This document shows, in pieces, positions 1-11,199 of a stretch of DNA of 64,000 nt; within the stretch, counting starts at the first letter, position 1; the number at the start of each line of letters is the position of its first letter. The DNA is taken from positions 33,286,001 through 33,350,000 of the forward strand of contig BSWB01000006.1 in assembly GCA_033239125.1 (NCBI GenBank), read 5' to 3'. A program made the translations under genes and the position numbers. This DNA is from Fagopyrum homotropicum (taxonomy: Eukaryota; Streptophyta; Magnoliopsida; Caryophyllales; Polygonaceae). The notes below the pieces were generated by a model, which was given only the letters and a program-made list of their open reading frames with translations, was not told where the DNA came from and searched no databases.

Positions 1-1187
1 ACCAAGAGGAAAATTTAATACTTAAATGATGTATTTTGAACTCTCAAATATTAAGTTTAATTAAAATTTTAAAATTCAATTTTAAAATTTAATGAGATTT
101 TGAAAAAAAAACTTATATCGTATTTTATAATTATGATATTAAGGGACTTTTATATCCTTGTTTAAAAGTCATTATTATTATTATTGAAAATTCTATATAA
201 TAACCAAATTAATTATAAGTCGATGATTTAGGATTTCTTTTAATTATTTGCATGGCATATGCAGGCTCCATTATGTCCCTGACTTTGGACTTAACATTTA
301 TATTAATTTTGGAAAAAATTTGTTTGGTGTACTCGTGACTTTGTCTTTTCGATTAGTGCTCACCAATTTTTATATTTTTGGTTTGTGTCATAAGGCTTTT
401 GTCTTTTCCTTTTCTTTCTACGTCCATTCTTATCTAAAAGTGTTTATTATTAACTTTTCGAATATTGTTCACTCTTTGTGTTTCTTTGTAGGAGGCAAGA
501 GACAAGAGGTTCTCTTTCGGCGAGAGGTGAGACGTTAGTGAAGTTCCTCGTGTTGTTTGCACGTCTCTCCTCCCTAAATCTTACTGATTGCATTTCACAT
601 TCCATATATCGCGGAACCTCAAATTCACAAGCCATAATCAAAATGCAACCTCCGTGATGCTAACAAACACCCAAATCCACCCAAATTTTCACAATATCGT
701 CAACCAAACACATCCAAAACCAACTCGTACAATCCCCCGGTACTAAAGCAATAAATTCCAGAGTTACAAAGCTCCTCATTTTCACAGGCATTTCATCAAA
801 CATATGGCGAGCATTGTTGAAATAATTAAATTACCTCAACCATCAAACTAGACTTGGGTAAACCTAAACCGCCGGTTTAGGTTTGACCCAAAGCCAAAGC
901 TAAACCTAAACCGGCAGAAATGAAACCGCCAAACCGACGGTCTGGCGGTTTAGCAGCCAATTTATTATAAAAAAAAACCCCAAGATTGCTGTTAGTTTTT
1001 TTTTTAATTCAAAATCTCGATGATAATATTAGTAATTTAATTAAAAAACAGAAAAAAGAAAGGGCTTGAACCGCTTTTCCGGTTGCCTTCGTATCTTCCC
1101 GGGGTTAAGAGGAATCAAAGCCCACATAGTTCTCTTACCTTTGCTTACCTTTTGTCGGACTTCCGAATTTAGTTACCCCGCTTACCT
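1..1187. other. AT-rich intergenic region
   Basis: No gene is recognisable. Open frames here are short and match no family I know. The only structured part is a set of GGTTTAGGTTT-type motifs at about 855-955, listed separately, which probably belongs to the terminal part of the hAT transposon whose dead transposase follows. Confidence 0.5.
860..884. repeat. 11-bp perfect inverted repeat, probable hAT subterminal motif
   Basis: AAACCTAAACC at 860-870 and GGTTTAGGTTT at 874-884 are exact reverse complements around a GCC loop. Further copies of the motif follow at about 902-915 and 940-952. Clustered short motifs in both orientations are typical of subterminal regions of plant hAT elements, and a hAT transposase pseudogene starts about 300 bp away. 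The true element end was not found. Confidence 0.5.
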
Positions 1188-1602
1188 TCATGCATCGGAC
1201 TCGGAAGTTGTGTCCGGATCATCGGAGTTGATATCCGATTTTGAGTCATAAACCGGAGGATTTCGTTGTTTCCACTTCTCCGCCCTTATCCAACTTTGAA
1301 TGCATACTTGTTCCTCCAATTTCTCGGGTTTTAATTGACTTCTCTTGTAACTTAGCATTTTTCCTCATTGACTAAATGCTTGCTCCACGACAACCGTTGA
1401 TGCGGGCACGACTATGAGTTGTTGCACAAATTTGATCAAGGTTGGATACTTCAGAGCTAACCTCTTCCACCAATCCAAAATTTCAAAAGTTTCACTATCA
1501 AAACTAAAACACGTTGTTAGTTAATCTTGAAAATCCGCACTTGCCGATGAATGCCGTTGTGTTTTTGTTTTTTTTAGCTAAAATTTGTTTAGCTTTTGAA
1601 AG

Positions 1603-1633
<31 letters not shown>

Positions 1634-2770
1634 CAGATTGGCGGAAAAACTAACACTTGTTTCAAAGGTAGAAAACAAATTTTCAATTTCAATACGAACT
1701 TCATGAATAATGGTAGAAATGTTTCTAGAAGAACCTAAACCCAAACATTCATAATAAACACCCAACAATTTGGTAACACCGTTGATTTTAAGTATAGGAT
1801 CAAAAAACGGAGAAAAAAGATAAATCAAGGGAATATCGGTGTAATATTTTATCCATTTTAATTTCATTTCATTTGTAGCATTTATAAGGTTTGGATAAAT
1901 AAAACCGGTTTGTAAGCCTCGACAACGTTTACGGCTATTTCAAAAAAGCTACAAGAAGTGGAGTGTAAACATAAGTCATCATATTAGTTGAACCACTAAA
2001 AACCTTTGAAACATTATAAATTTCAAAACATGTTTGCCAAATAGTTTCGTTATCTAACATAGACCACATAATATTTTTGTGCGGAAAATGATTGTAAAAG
2101 CTCTTTGTAACGAAGAGCTTGACTAAGTAGTTTGCAAGTAGAGTGTCAACGAGTTCCAATGTCTTTTGAAAATGCAATTGGATGAACATAATTTTGTGAA
2201 CACATTGTTCTCCATTTTTTTTTCCAAATCGGTTTAGTGTCAAATATGTTCAATTACATTGGTGATAGGGGTTAACATAGAACGTAAAATTTTAAGTCCG
2301 TCTTGAACACATAAGTTTAAAATATGACATGCACATCTTTGGTGAGTAAAAGGAGTTCGTAAATATAGTCCCGCATCCTCCACCAATTCGTTTACGGCGG
2401 CGGTGTTAGCGGATGCATTATCAAAAGAATATCAAAAAACTCGACCTTGTAAATTATATTCTTGTAAAACAGTTTTTTATCAAGTTTGCAATGTTTGTGG
2501 CATTATGTCTTTTGTTAAAATGACGAAATGTAATAATAAATTTATGCAAAAACATATCGTTATCCATAAAATGTAAAGTAATGCCTATGTAAAAATGTCT
2601 TTGTGATAATGTACTCCAAATATCACTACAAAACTTGATGCAAAAATGAATGTAAAATCGTCAGAATTTTTGTTTCTTTTGTTCGTAAGATTTAGAAATT
2701 AATTTTGAAACGGTTTTACGAGAAATTGGTTTCATCATCGTAACTAAACCTTCCGTGTTCATCATGTCAG
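1188..2770 (-). pseudogene. hAT-family (RICESLEEPER-like) transposase, decayed
   Basis: Read on the minus strand, fragments in several frames follow the order of a plant hAT transposase. There is an MMKPISR..SK segment near 2,750-2,680. A DNAS.NTAAVNELVEDAG..RCACHILNLCVQDGL block lies at about 2,430-2,290. EIWQTCFEIYNVSKVFSGST lies near 2,060-1,990, and KWIKYYTDIPLIYL with FDPILKINGV and YYECLGL near 1,860-1,750. The C-terminal dimerisation region (FEILDWWKRLALKYP, VPASTVVVEQAFS, KMLSYKRSQL) lies at about 1,500-1,330. The stop is at 1,188-1,190. Multiple frameshifts and stops make it inactive. Family assignment rests on these motifs and is firm; exact limits are not. Confidence 0.85.
1601..1632. 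repeat. (GAA)n microsatellite
   Basis: About ten AGA/GAA triplets within the hAT pseudogene. On the minus strand it reads as a poly-serine run. It is likely a slippage expansion after the element died. Confidence 0.9.
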
Positions 2771-2789
2771 TATATTCAATGACATAGAT

Positions 2790-4302
2790 CAAGTATGGAT
2801 GAGTGACATGAAAATTACATGCAATGTGATTTCATAGCATGCCTATTTTCAACTGGTCTTACTTTATTTAGGAGACCAATCCAAAAAATCAAACTTAAGT
2901 CCAAAAATATAATTTGTGAATTAACTCATAAAACTTTATTATGCATAAAATGGAAGGTATATAACATCATTTTCAAACTCCCACTAGATCAAGGGATTAC
3001 AAATTTATGTAAGTTATATGTTCTATAGAACTTGACATTTCTTGGATTTTTTTCATTCACTGACATAAACATAATGCCAATATGTTTCTCCATCAAGGAG
3101 CTTAAATAAGTGTTGTATTCAACCTGCATATATGTTATCACAAAATAACTTTATTTGGCTCTTAAAGATATTAAAAGCATGTAGTCAATGACAAACATAT
3201 GCAACCATAGTGGAAGTAGCTACAAGTGTTGCTCAACACTTTTCCTAAACATAGCTCTTCCAACCAACCTATAGTCTTAAGTTGATCGTCTTTTATTCGA
3301 CTTCTAAAGAAATCAAGATAAAATTATCCAATGATCTTCAAACTCTCAATTTCTATATTCTAAAATGAAATCTTTCATTCTTTACAAGGCCGCATGACTT
3401 CATGCACTTAATAATCTGCTATACAACTTAGTATTGTATACTATATCCGGAAGTGCACACACCCAAAAAACACTAGACTTTCTATGACAGTTGTATAGGG
3501 TATCTCTTATATCTTGAAAGCCTAAAGGATTTCCGTAGGGTATACGTTAAGATTAAAATTGATAGCCTTTAGCTTTTTTGTGACAACTTAATGACTTTGA
3601 GAATTATCTCTTAGTATCTTTTGCTTAAACAAAAGAAGCGTCCCCAGGATCTTTTATCTCGAAACTCATGATGAGAAATCTCTTGGTTGCAAACTAATAG
3701 TATATCATTGATAAATATATACTTACTTCCACTAAATTGTAAAATACAAAATTTTTAACCTTATTTACCTAAAATTCAAATGAAGTAATAATTTTATGAA
3801 TTTTATAATTTCATTGTCTTATACTTGCTTAGACCATATATGAAATTATTATCATACCATATTTTTCAAATCTTTAGATTCAATATTTACAGTTGAATTG
3901 TCTTATACATGCTTATACCATATATGAAATTCTTATTATCGTACCATAGTTTTCAAATCTTTAGATTCAAAATTTATAATTGAATCACATAAGTGTATCA
4001 TCACTAGATGTAGAAACACCCATAAGTGTATCATCACTAGATGTAGAAACACCCATATTTTGTCGCGTTGTCTCCCGTAAAAGCTTGTTTGCATCGGGAA
4101 AATTCACAACCATGAATGGACTTGGTTCAAGATCATTTGGTATTGGCTCAAAGATCATTTGGTATTGTTGTTGATGTGTTTGGGGCTGCCATTGTTATTC
4201 TTATAGAAAAGAAAAAAGTTATGGTTGATGTGTTTGGGGCTGCCATTGTTTTGCTTAGAGAAAAGATAAAAAGTTAAGATTGGATCGATGCTCTTGATAC
4301 CA
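2790..4302 (-). mobile_element. Ty1/copia retrotransposon internal remnant
   Basis: On the minus strand, a reverse transcriptase-like stretch is visible near 3,730-3,600: an IFINDILL motif (a degenerate form of the copia YVDDILL catalytic motif), followed by a KDPGDASFV segment. Everything upstream and downstream is broken by stops. A primer-binding site and LTR of a minus-strand element adjoin at 4,290-4,478. A roughly 33-bp sequence is duplicated in tandem at about 3,988-4,053. The copia assignment is moderate because only short motifs survive; residual 3' parts down to about 2,800 are inferred from position. Confidence 0.55.
4290..4302 (-). other. Primer-binding site (initiator tRNA-Met type)
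   Basis: The minus strand reads TGGTATCAAGAGC immediately inside the LTR. It resembles the canonical plant copia site TGGTATCAGAGC, complementary to initiator tRNA-Met, with one extra A. Its place next to a TG...CA-bounded sequence supports the LTR call. Confidence 0.75.
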
Positions 4303-4478
4303 TGTAAATGATCTGAATGAAACTGATATGTTTACTGAATAGAAGCAGCTGTTATATATAGCTTTGTTCTGAATAGAAGAAGCTGTTATATATAGCTTTA
4401 TACAACAAACAAACGTAGCCTAGTAATCCCTACATAAGTGGGCTGAGAGCTTGATATGGCTATATCTTGATACAAACA
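4303..4478 (-). mobile_element. Short LTR of Ty1/copia element
   Basis: On the minus strand the segment starts TGTTTGTATC and ends CATTTACA, directly followed by the tRNA-Met primer-binding site, as expected for a 5' LTR. At about 176 bp it is short for copia. It contains a tandem pair of about 30 bp carrying CTGTTATATATAGC. It ends 33 bp before the stop codon of the IBA57-like gene, so it lies in or next to that gene's 3' untranslated region. The exact outer boundary could be 4,478 or 4,480. Confidence 0.65.
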
Positions 4479-4511
4479 CACCAACTAAATGGCCAAGTTC
4501 AAGAGAAGATA

Positions 4512-6890
4512 TTAAGCAACTGCAGTTTCTTCTTGATGATCCCGCACCCAGTCAGCAGGCCACCAATCGGGTTTGATTACTTCAACCTTAACATCCTCGC
4601 TGCCTTCAATGGCAAGTGAACCAGACCCTTTAAAGGCCTCGTCCAAACGCAGTAAACCCAGCCCACGAGACCCGAGTGCCGTTGTTACTGACCCGGCTTT
4701 CTTCCCAGATGCAGGGTTGGTCACCGACGATCCAGCCGCGACTTTCTGCTCCATTTCTGAAGGACAAACAGTTCAAATGAAGCATTCCTGGAATGAGAAA
4801 ACACCAGAAAGGCAGAAACAATCTTATGGCCTACAGCTAACCTTTTCCGTTTTCACTGACAAACTTCAAGGGAAGTAGACGCTTGCGGATGACTCCCCGA
4901 TGGTGCGTACGAGCCACTAGTTCTTGCCCGATGTAGCATCCTTTGTCAAAACTAATAGCATTTAGACCAGCAAGGTTGTACTCGAGTGGCATTGCCTCGC
5001 CTAATACGCACAACACAAGTGTACGAGTTTAATTAGCATCAGCTTCTTCAATAGAATTGCAAGCAATGAGAACCCGGCTAAAAAGAAAGACGGAAATTTT
5101 CGGGTAAAAAATCATACCCTTTGGAATTTCAGATGAGCCTTCTGCAACTCCTTTCTCCAGTCTCCAGAACAGATAATTTTCCTCAGCAGCTTCCTTGTCA
5201 GCTTCAACCAAGGGCGCTGCAATGGCAAAGAGGAACATTTCATTTACAGTGAAGAACTGAAGATATAGTATGTTATATACAAAGTGAAGGTTCTAGCAAA
5301 GACTTACGTGCCGTGTTGGACGGAAATATTCCCCTGAACCCGAGGCAATCTAATCTGGGATCATTGTACCATTGCCATCCCATACTATTTCCATGTGTGG
5401 ACGAAATCGCAGTACAATCAACATTGCCACCCCAGCCAACACTAGCAGCTTCTGGTTCTTCAGCAGAGGTTGATTTATCAGAAAGCTTTCCACCGTACCG
5501 CTGCCAACAACAATATTCTTCGCCCACATTCTCAATGTCAACCTTAGATCTTAACCGGTATCTACATCAATAAAGAAAAAAATAGTTCACTCATAGCCTT
5601 CAATAAACTAATGTACAACTATAACCAAATGCAAAGAACTAGCCGCTTAGGAGCAATAGAAAGGTTAAAGATAAAACTTCTTCCACTCATGCTATTGGGG
5701 ACAGCAAAGGATCCGCATATAGATCAAGTTCAATTAACCAATTTGTGCAGTATAATTTTATGAATAAAAACTTGTATTCTTCACTACCTTAACTAATAAC
5801 TAAAAAATATAAGACGTCTCTCTCAAACTAGCCCAAGAGCATAATCAAGAAGCTATACACACACAAACACCATGATATGCACCAAAAAAATTATCTTGGA
5901 TCACATGGACTAAACTACAAACAATTCTCAAGCCAAAATCAACTTAAAATCTATTTTGCACAGCAACTGATGAATAACCGGACACAATGTTTATGCAAAA
6001 ACAGCAACATCATAGTTGTCATAGTTTTACAGAGGCTTAATGTTTCGTTTTCCATGCGTTTGTGTTTCCTGAAAGACTAGGAATCGAATTAATGCCCCAT
6101 TAGAGGTTTTGTGCTACATAAATAACAATGGATGAATTTAGATGAAGGTTTGAGTACATGTTGAGCCCAAAAAATAAGACCAAACAGAAACAAGCAATAA
6201 GTTTGAACAGGGTATTCCAATACAGTTGACAGCACTGTAAACCACAAGTTCATTCAACAGCACTCTAAACTCAAGAAATAATCAATTTAAACAAAGAAAT
6301 ATCTTCAGAAACATTCAGATATGCAAGCAAGAAAAAGAAGACTAGACAAACAAAAATAGGAAAGAGCCAAAGCAAGGCAAAGAAAGTTACTTGTTTAGAG
6401 AGTCCAACAACTCATCCGCAACAGACCCATCAACATCAGCATACAGCTCCAACTCATCAGGTTCACGACCCGGACCCGATCCTGATTCATCAAACTTCTG
6501 ATCAGACGTAGCCGGTCTATAAATGAAGAAATCGTACAGAAACCGCCCTTGAGGATTCAACATAGCTGCATAAACCGGCGGGTAAGATGCCATAGGCATA
6601 TTCGAAGTGGGTAAACTTGAAGTGGGCTTCTCGTTCTTCTTTTCACCGACAGGCTCATCGTTGAACCTACTTAAGTCGTTCGTCAACAAACCCTGTAGAA
6701 ATTTGACGGTTTCTGGGCCTCGGAATCGGATTACGGACCTTGATTTCAGCTGGGAAGCCATGGGGCCTGCATTTTCGAGGTGGGTTCCTGGTTGCGAAGA
6801 GAAGGATTTTGCGAGGATTCTGGTTGAATTCTTGTTGCCAGTTATGATGTTGAGTCGCAGAAAGCGCAGGGAGAATTTACAACGGGACAT
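4512..6890 (-). CDS. IBA57: IBA57-like iron-sulfur cluster assembly factor, mitochondrial (5 exons)
   Basis: Tetrahydrofolate-binding GcvT-like protein of the IBA57 family (YgfZ group), which in mitochondria helps ISCA proteins mature [4Fe-4S] proteins. Minus-strand exons I derive: 6890-6391, 5561-5308, 5216-5118, 5000-4842, 4756-4512. All junctions are GT-AG and the joined length (1,257 nt) gives 418 residues without a stop. The family signature KGCYIGQE is at residues 304-311, followed by RTHHRG. The N-terminal part has VIRFRGPETVKFLQGLLTND and NPQGRFLYD. The junction of exons 1 and 2 reads LNKYRLRSKVDIENV, as expected. I chose the ATG at 6,890 because the protein then begins MSRCKFSLRFLRLN, a basic, acid-free presequence typical of mitochondrial import. 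An in-frame ATG at 6,986 would add 32 residues. Intron 1 is about 830 bp. A copia LTR lies directly downstream. Confidence 0.93.
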
Positions 6891-7411
6891 TGGTGTATAA
6901 TTTCTCAATTCGGATGTTGATTCTGCTTCAAGTATTTTGCCTTCGGTTAAAGTTTGCAGTATGTGGTCAAGAGCAGTGTCACGCATGAGCAATAGAACGA
7001 GAGAGGGTTTGAAAGAGGCGGCGAGTTTGTGAGGATGACAGGTGTAACTTAGAGGGTTCTGGCTTTCGACACGTTGGCTAATATGTTGGGAGGATACAAC
7101 GAAGGGTGTGCGCCGGGTGTTCGACCAAATGTCTCAAAGATAAAACAGCAAATCTAGCGCAGCGGATAGAGGTTGCAAATTGCGCTTGAATGATGTACCA
7201 AACTTTTCCATATCTTTCATGATAATCTCGATGTGCTATTAATTTTTGTGATTTACTTCGAAAAACAGAAATAACTCGAACACATAAGGTCTAGTTTGAT
7301 CATAAATCGGTTTCAAATAAAAAAGAAGATAGCACAACAGTTGGTGATACAGAGTATAAATACTGTTTTGCGGAATCTCCATAGAGGAGATCAAATGCCA
7401 AATCCATTAAC
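6891..7411 (-). promoter_or_regulatory. 5' flank of the IBA57-like gene
   Basis: About 520 bp between the proposed start codon and a hAT element. It should hold the 5' untranslated region and promoter of the gene. I see no clear TATA box or named element. The hAT insertion at 7,420 limits how much original upstream sequence is left close to the gene. Confidence 0.4.
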
Positions 7412-7419
7412 CTACCAAA
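7412..7419. repeat. Target-site duplication (left) of hAT element
   Basis: CTACCAAA here matches CTATCAAA at 8,527-8,534 in 7 of 8 positions. Eight base pairs is the hAT-specific length. Confidence 0.75.
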
Positions 7420-8526
7420 TATGGGTGTCAATGGGTCGGATTTGGATCGGGAGTACCTTATTCATCTCCCTCCCGTTTAATATAATTCCCTCGTCCCCAT
7501 CCTCATCGGCATCCCCATATCTGTTAAGTATTGAGAATTGTCCTCATCCCCGTATTCGATAAAAATCCCCATCCCCGTTAACTTTTATGAGTTTGACAAA
7601 AAAAACACCGACTCGTATAACAAATCTGAAATTAGACCATAAAATACAAAGTTGTGACCATGTTTGACTATATAAATAACAAAAAAACACGAGTTAAAAA
7701 AAAAAAGAGAAAATTTCAAATTTTTTTTTTAAAAAAATACAAATTTGGCAAAGTAAAGTTATACCATCTATATATATTAGGTTTCGCTCGTTCCGTAATA
7801 CAAACTTTTGTAAATTAAATTAATTATATCTTACTAGCATTTAGACTTACGATCTTAAGATAAAGTGTTATATTATTTTACGTTTAGGATTTAGATTGCA
7901 TATCAAAACACGTATCTAAAAGAGTAAGACACATAAAAAAACACAGCATGTAGTGGGATGTGCATTTGATCATCGTGATTTGACGTTCACGACGTATTCA
8001 AAAATTTCACGAGGTGTTATCCTCATATGATCGAAAACCAAATTAATATAGGTTAGCATTAGTATAATTTACACATAATTATCAAATAGATATTTAACGT
8101 TAAAATATATTTTGTGTAAGTAGGAACGAGTAATCTTAAAGTACAAAAGTTTATATAGCTTGAAATTATAGTAATAATCGACAATTTTTGAATTATATAT
8201 GAAACTACAAAGAAATTGTGATATAAATACAATTTGTTTATATATGTATTCCCGACAGATTCTCCATCGGGTAACCCGTCGGGGATCCTCATCGGGCTGC
8301 CCGTCGGGTATCCTCACCGGGTTACTCGTCGAGGATCCCCAACGGGTTCGGGTTCGAATCAGGGAGCGGGGCGGATACTCCTATCTTCATCCCCATCCCC
8401 ATCCTCAAGCGGGGAATTAAAGTTTTCTCCATCCCTGTCCCCGTCCCCGTTTAAAATCTCATCCCCATCTCCATGGCGGGTAATATCTGCGAATATCGGG
8501 TAATCCACACCCCATTTACACCCCTA
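7420..8526. mobile_element. Non-autonomous hAT element (1.1 kb)
   Basis: Ends are TATGGGTGTCAATGGG on the left and, read inward on the other strand, TAGGGGTGTAAATGGGG on the right. An 8-bp near-perfect target duplication flanks them. There is no transposase. Both ends carry GC-rich subterminal repeats: CCCGTCGGG/CACCGGGT-type motifs at 8,265-8,365, and runs of CCCCATCCCC at 7,490-7,580 and 8,385-8,475. Such strand-biased pyrimidine-rich ends are common in plant hAT miniature elements. The middle is AT-rich with nothing recognisable. Confidence 0.8.
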
Positions 8527-8534
8527 CTATCAAA

Positions 8535-9359
8535 GAAGAAAAAACAATTGAGGAGGAGAAAATATGAAGCACAAATCAACTTGTAAATAAGAGTAAAGAT
8601 AATTTAGACGGAGTGTAGAGCGGAAGTCGTATATGCATACGAGCACATAGTCACATACGTATTACGCTCAATCCTAAAACATAAATCCGATGATGTTTTA
8701 TCCTAAAATCAATTGTCAATAAGAAGAGGAGTTCGCCGATCTTATATACTAGGTTCAGAATGTCCCTAACTTTCGATGTGGAAAATTATTATCTCTAACA
8801 CTAGCACATAAACATCAGTGAGAAGTGTCATAATGGACATGTTAGTCCATTAACAATCATCCGCAAAGATCCAAAATCCAGAAGAATACGCCACAACACA
8901 ACATCCTACATATTTGATCAAATGTAAGCAAGTTCATCAAATGAACATCCATTTGCACGACAAAAGGAGAGTCATTTACACTTGAAATGTGGTCCCCTAA
9001 AAATATGGTGGAGTGTAGTCCCTTTGCCTATAAAGAAGATCTATTTGTACAACAAAATTGAGTGATTTTATATGGTCAGACACGAGAGGCAGCATGAACG
9101 CATTGTGTCTATACCTCTTGGGCACAATCCAAGTGCGCCTCTGGGGCGCATTGCGATTGTGCCCCAAAGGCACATTAAAATTTTACCGCGGAGGTGCATT
9201 GAAATTGTGCCCCACTGTTTATCTTCGACTACGCCTCGGCCTTATCTTTTGAACGAACCTCGCCCGTCTCGCTTACCCAAGCCGCTGCCTCAATATGTAT
9301 TTTAAGTAATCCAAATCACAATTCGACATCTCAATTAAAAAAACCTCATAAAATATGTC
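8535..9359. other. Intergenic stretch without a recognised gene
   Basis: A short segment at about 9,110-9,215 repeats GTGCCCC/GCGCATTG-like words (for example GATTGTGCCCCAAAGG and AATTGTGCCCCACTG), giving open frames without family similarity. The remainder shows no feature I can support. Confidence 0.4.
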
Positions 9360-10207
9360 GACATTTTCCGAAGAGATCGAAGTTGCATCCGATGGTGAAA
9401 ACTTTAATCTTCCGTTCGATGAAAAGAAAGTATAGCGACCCAAATGAGCTTCTTAAACATATGGAAGTAAGTATATTATTTAATTAACGGGATTGTTATT
9501 TTCCTTTTTATTTTCATTTTATTTCCTAGTTTTAGGCATGGTAGAATTGAGAACCGATATCGTAGAATTAATATATTTATTTTTGTTTTTACTAGTTTTA
9601 GACATGTTAGAATAGAAATCCGGAATTTAGAATTAATGCTCTATTTCGTTTATTTATTAGTTTTAGACATGCTAGAATATAGAACCGGGATTTTAAAATT
9701 AATCGTTTATTTCGTTTTCATAAGTTTTAGACATGTTAGAATAGATAACCGAAATTTAAAATTTAATATGTTATTTGTTTGAATAGGATCTTATGGAATT
9801 TCTCGTATAATCGGTACCGGTTTTTCTTCCAAGTTTGAGCTTTATGGATATTTTTTGGATAGAGATTACATAGTGGGTTGAACTCGGTTTGTAGGGTACT
9901 CGATGAATATGATGTTGGTCATAAACAAATCATAGTCGGATAAACGGGGGTTTCGTATCTTTCATTTGACATGTGATAGGCACATAGAACCTAGAAAGAA
10001 GAAAGATGTTGATCATGATCACGCGCCAAGTACTAGCCGGAAAAAGAACTCGAAGAAGTGTATGTGCAAGTTTGAACTTGAGGTACACAAATTTAAGAAC
10101 AAAAGTACACATTGAGAGTTATATGTGGAGTCCAAAACCACGTAATTCCATCGGTTTTAAGAGGTCATGCATATGTTGTCCGTTTTACTCCTATCCAATA
10201 TCACATC
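9360..10207 (+). pseudogene. Mutator-like (MULE) transposase, N-terminal part
   Basis: The plus strand encodes FHLTCDRHI, then KKKDVDHDHAPSTSRKK and SKKCMCKFELEV (9,955-10,090). This is the Cys-rich N-terminal DNA-binding part seen before the DDE core of MuDR-type transposases. A first short exon-like stretch (STFSEEIEVASDGENFNLPF) is at 9,360-9,420, followed by an internal tandem repeat. Stops and frameshifts are present. From about 10,022 to 10,207 the same coding stretch reappears in inverted orientation at 10,945-10,761, so two partial copies face each other. Confidence 0.65.
9527..9775. repeat. Tandem repeat, about 65-70 bp x 4
   Basis: Each unit contains AGTTTTAGACATG(T/C)TAGAATA, then a GAACCG/AATCCGG-like word and AAATTAAT. 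Units diverge by several substitutions and small indels. It lies inside the MULE transposase remnant in a position that looks intronic. Confidence 0.85.
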
Positions 10208-10945
10208 CGGTATTTTGTCATAGTAGAAATGAAGAAGTCTCCTTAAAGCCCACTCGTAGTGATCTCTGTTCTCGTGTGCCATGAATACGAAAGCATTTGC
10301 GAATGATTTTTTTGAGCTTGTGATGCCGACAATCTTCAACAACAACATATTATATCTACAAATAATACAAACGAAGAATTAAGTAAAAGTGTTGTGCACT
10401 AAGATAGACGTTTATCAAACAAAGTTAGAACAAGAATACTTACCCATTGGTCTTATACGTCGAGTCTATTACAATAACAAAAGGGAACATGTGGAGCAAA
10501 TGCCTAGAATCGGGATGTTAGATAAAAATCAGCCACCTCATCTGAGTCCGGACATCCCCTTGCACTCACATATTATTCACGTTCCTTCAACATATGATGT
10601 GCGAGTTTGTTGCAATGACCCTCTTCCTTCAACTTGTTCCATCCTCATCTTCAAGCATGTATTGTAAATTTTCTGGATGGTTGTGACATATTTAGGGTCA
10701 TCTAATTGCACGGATTTCAATATATTTTTTGGTCTCAACCCCGGCCCCAATTCACACTCGATATTGGATAGGAGTCAAACGTCCAACATATGCATGACCC
10801 CTTAAAATTGATGAAATTACGTGGTTGTGGACTCCAAATATAATTCTCAGTGTCCATTTATGTTCTTCAACTTGTGTCACATCAAGTTCAAATTTGCACA
10901 TACACTTCTTCGAGTTTTATTCCGGCTAGTTCTTGACACGTGACC
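10157..10945 (-). pseudogene. Mutator-like (MULE) transposase, DDE-region fragment
   Basis: Minus-strand reading from 10,945 repeats the N-terminal stretch (KKCMCKFELDVTQ, then an ILRGHAYVGRLTPIQYR segment). Near 10,490-10,440 it gives FPFVIVIDSTYKTNG, which contains the first catalytic aspartate of the MULE DDE domain, followed by a GTAAGT donor. The likely next exon (10,348-10,157) reads NMLLLKIVGITSSKKSF, then FVFMAHENRDHYEWALRRL and PDVILD, all standard MULE transposase motifs. The fragment then collapses into the inverted N-terminal copy. The rest of the catalytic domain and any terminal repeats are missing. Confidence 0.75.
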
Positions 10946-11199
10946 TTTTAATTGAGAGTTGATCCTCTATGAAGCATTTATGTGGCTTGACTTATTAAAA
11001 TTTTGAAATATTTCCATCCAACAAAATGATAAACTCAATAGACTAAACAAAAAAGAAAGTGTTTTAATTGAGTACCAACAAAAGTATTGAATGCAACGAG
11101 CAAAATCAAAGTCGCTAGAGTATGGCAATAAGAACACAAAATACCACTATAAGAAAGCTACGGAGAGAAGAAACAAATAATCTCATTTGAAAGAGTAAA

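Noticed and set aside
9058..9305. Overlapping frames of 64-77 codons
   Set aside because: Created by local GTGCCCC-type repeats; no recognisable domain.
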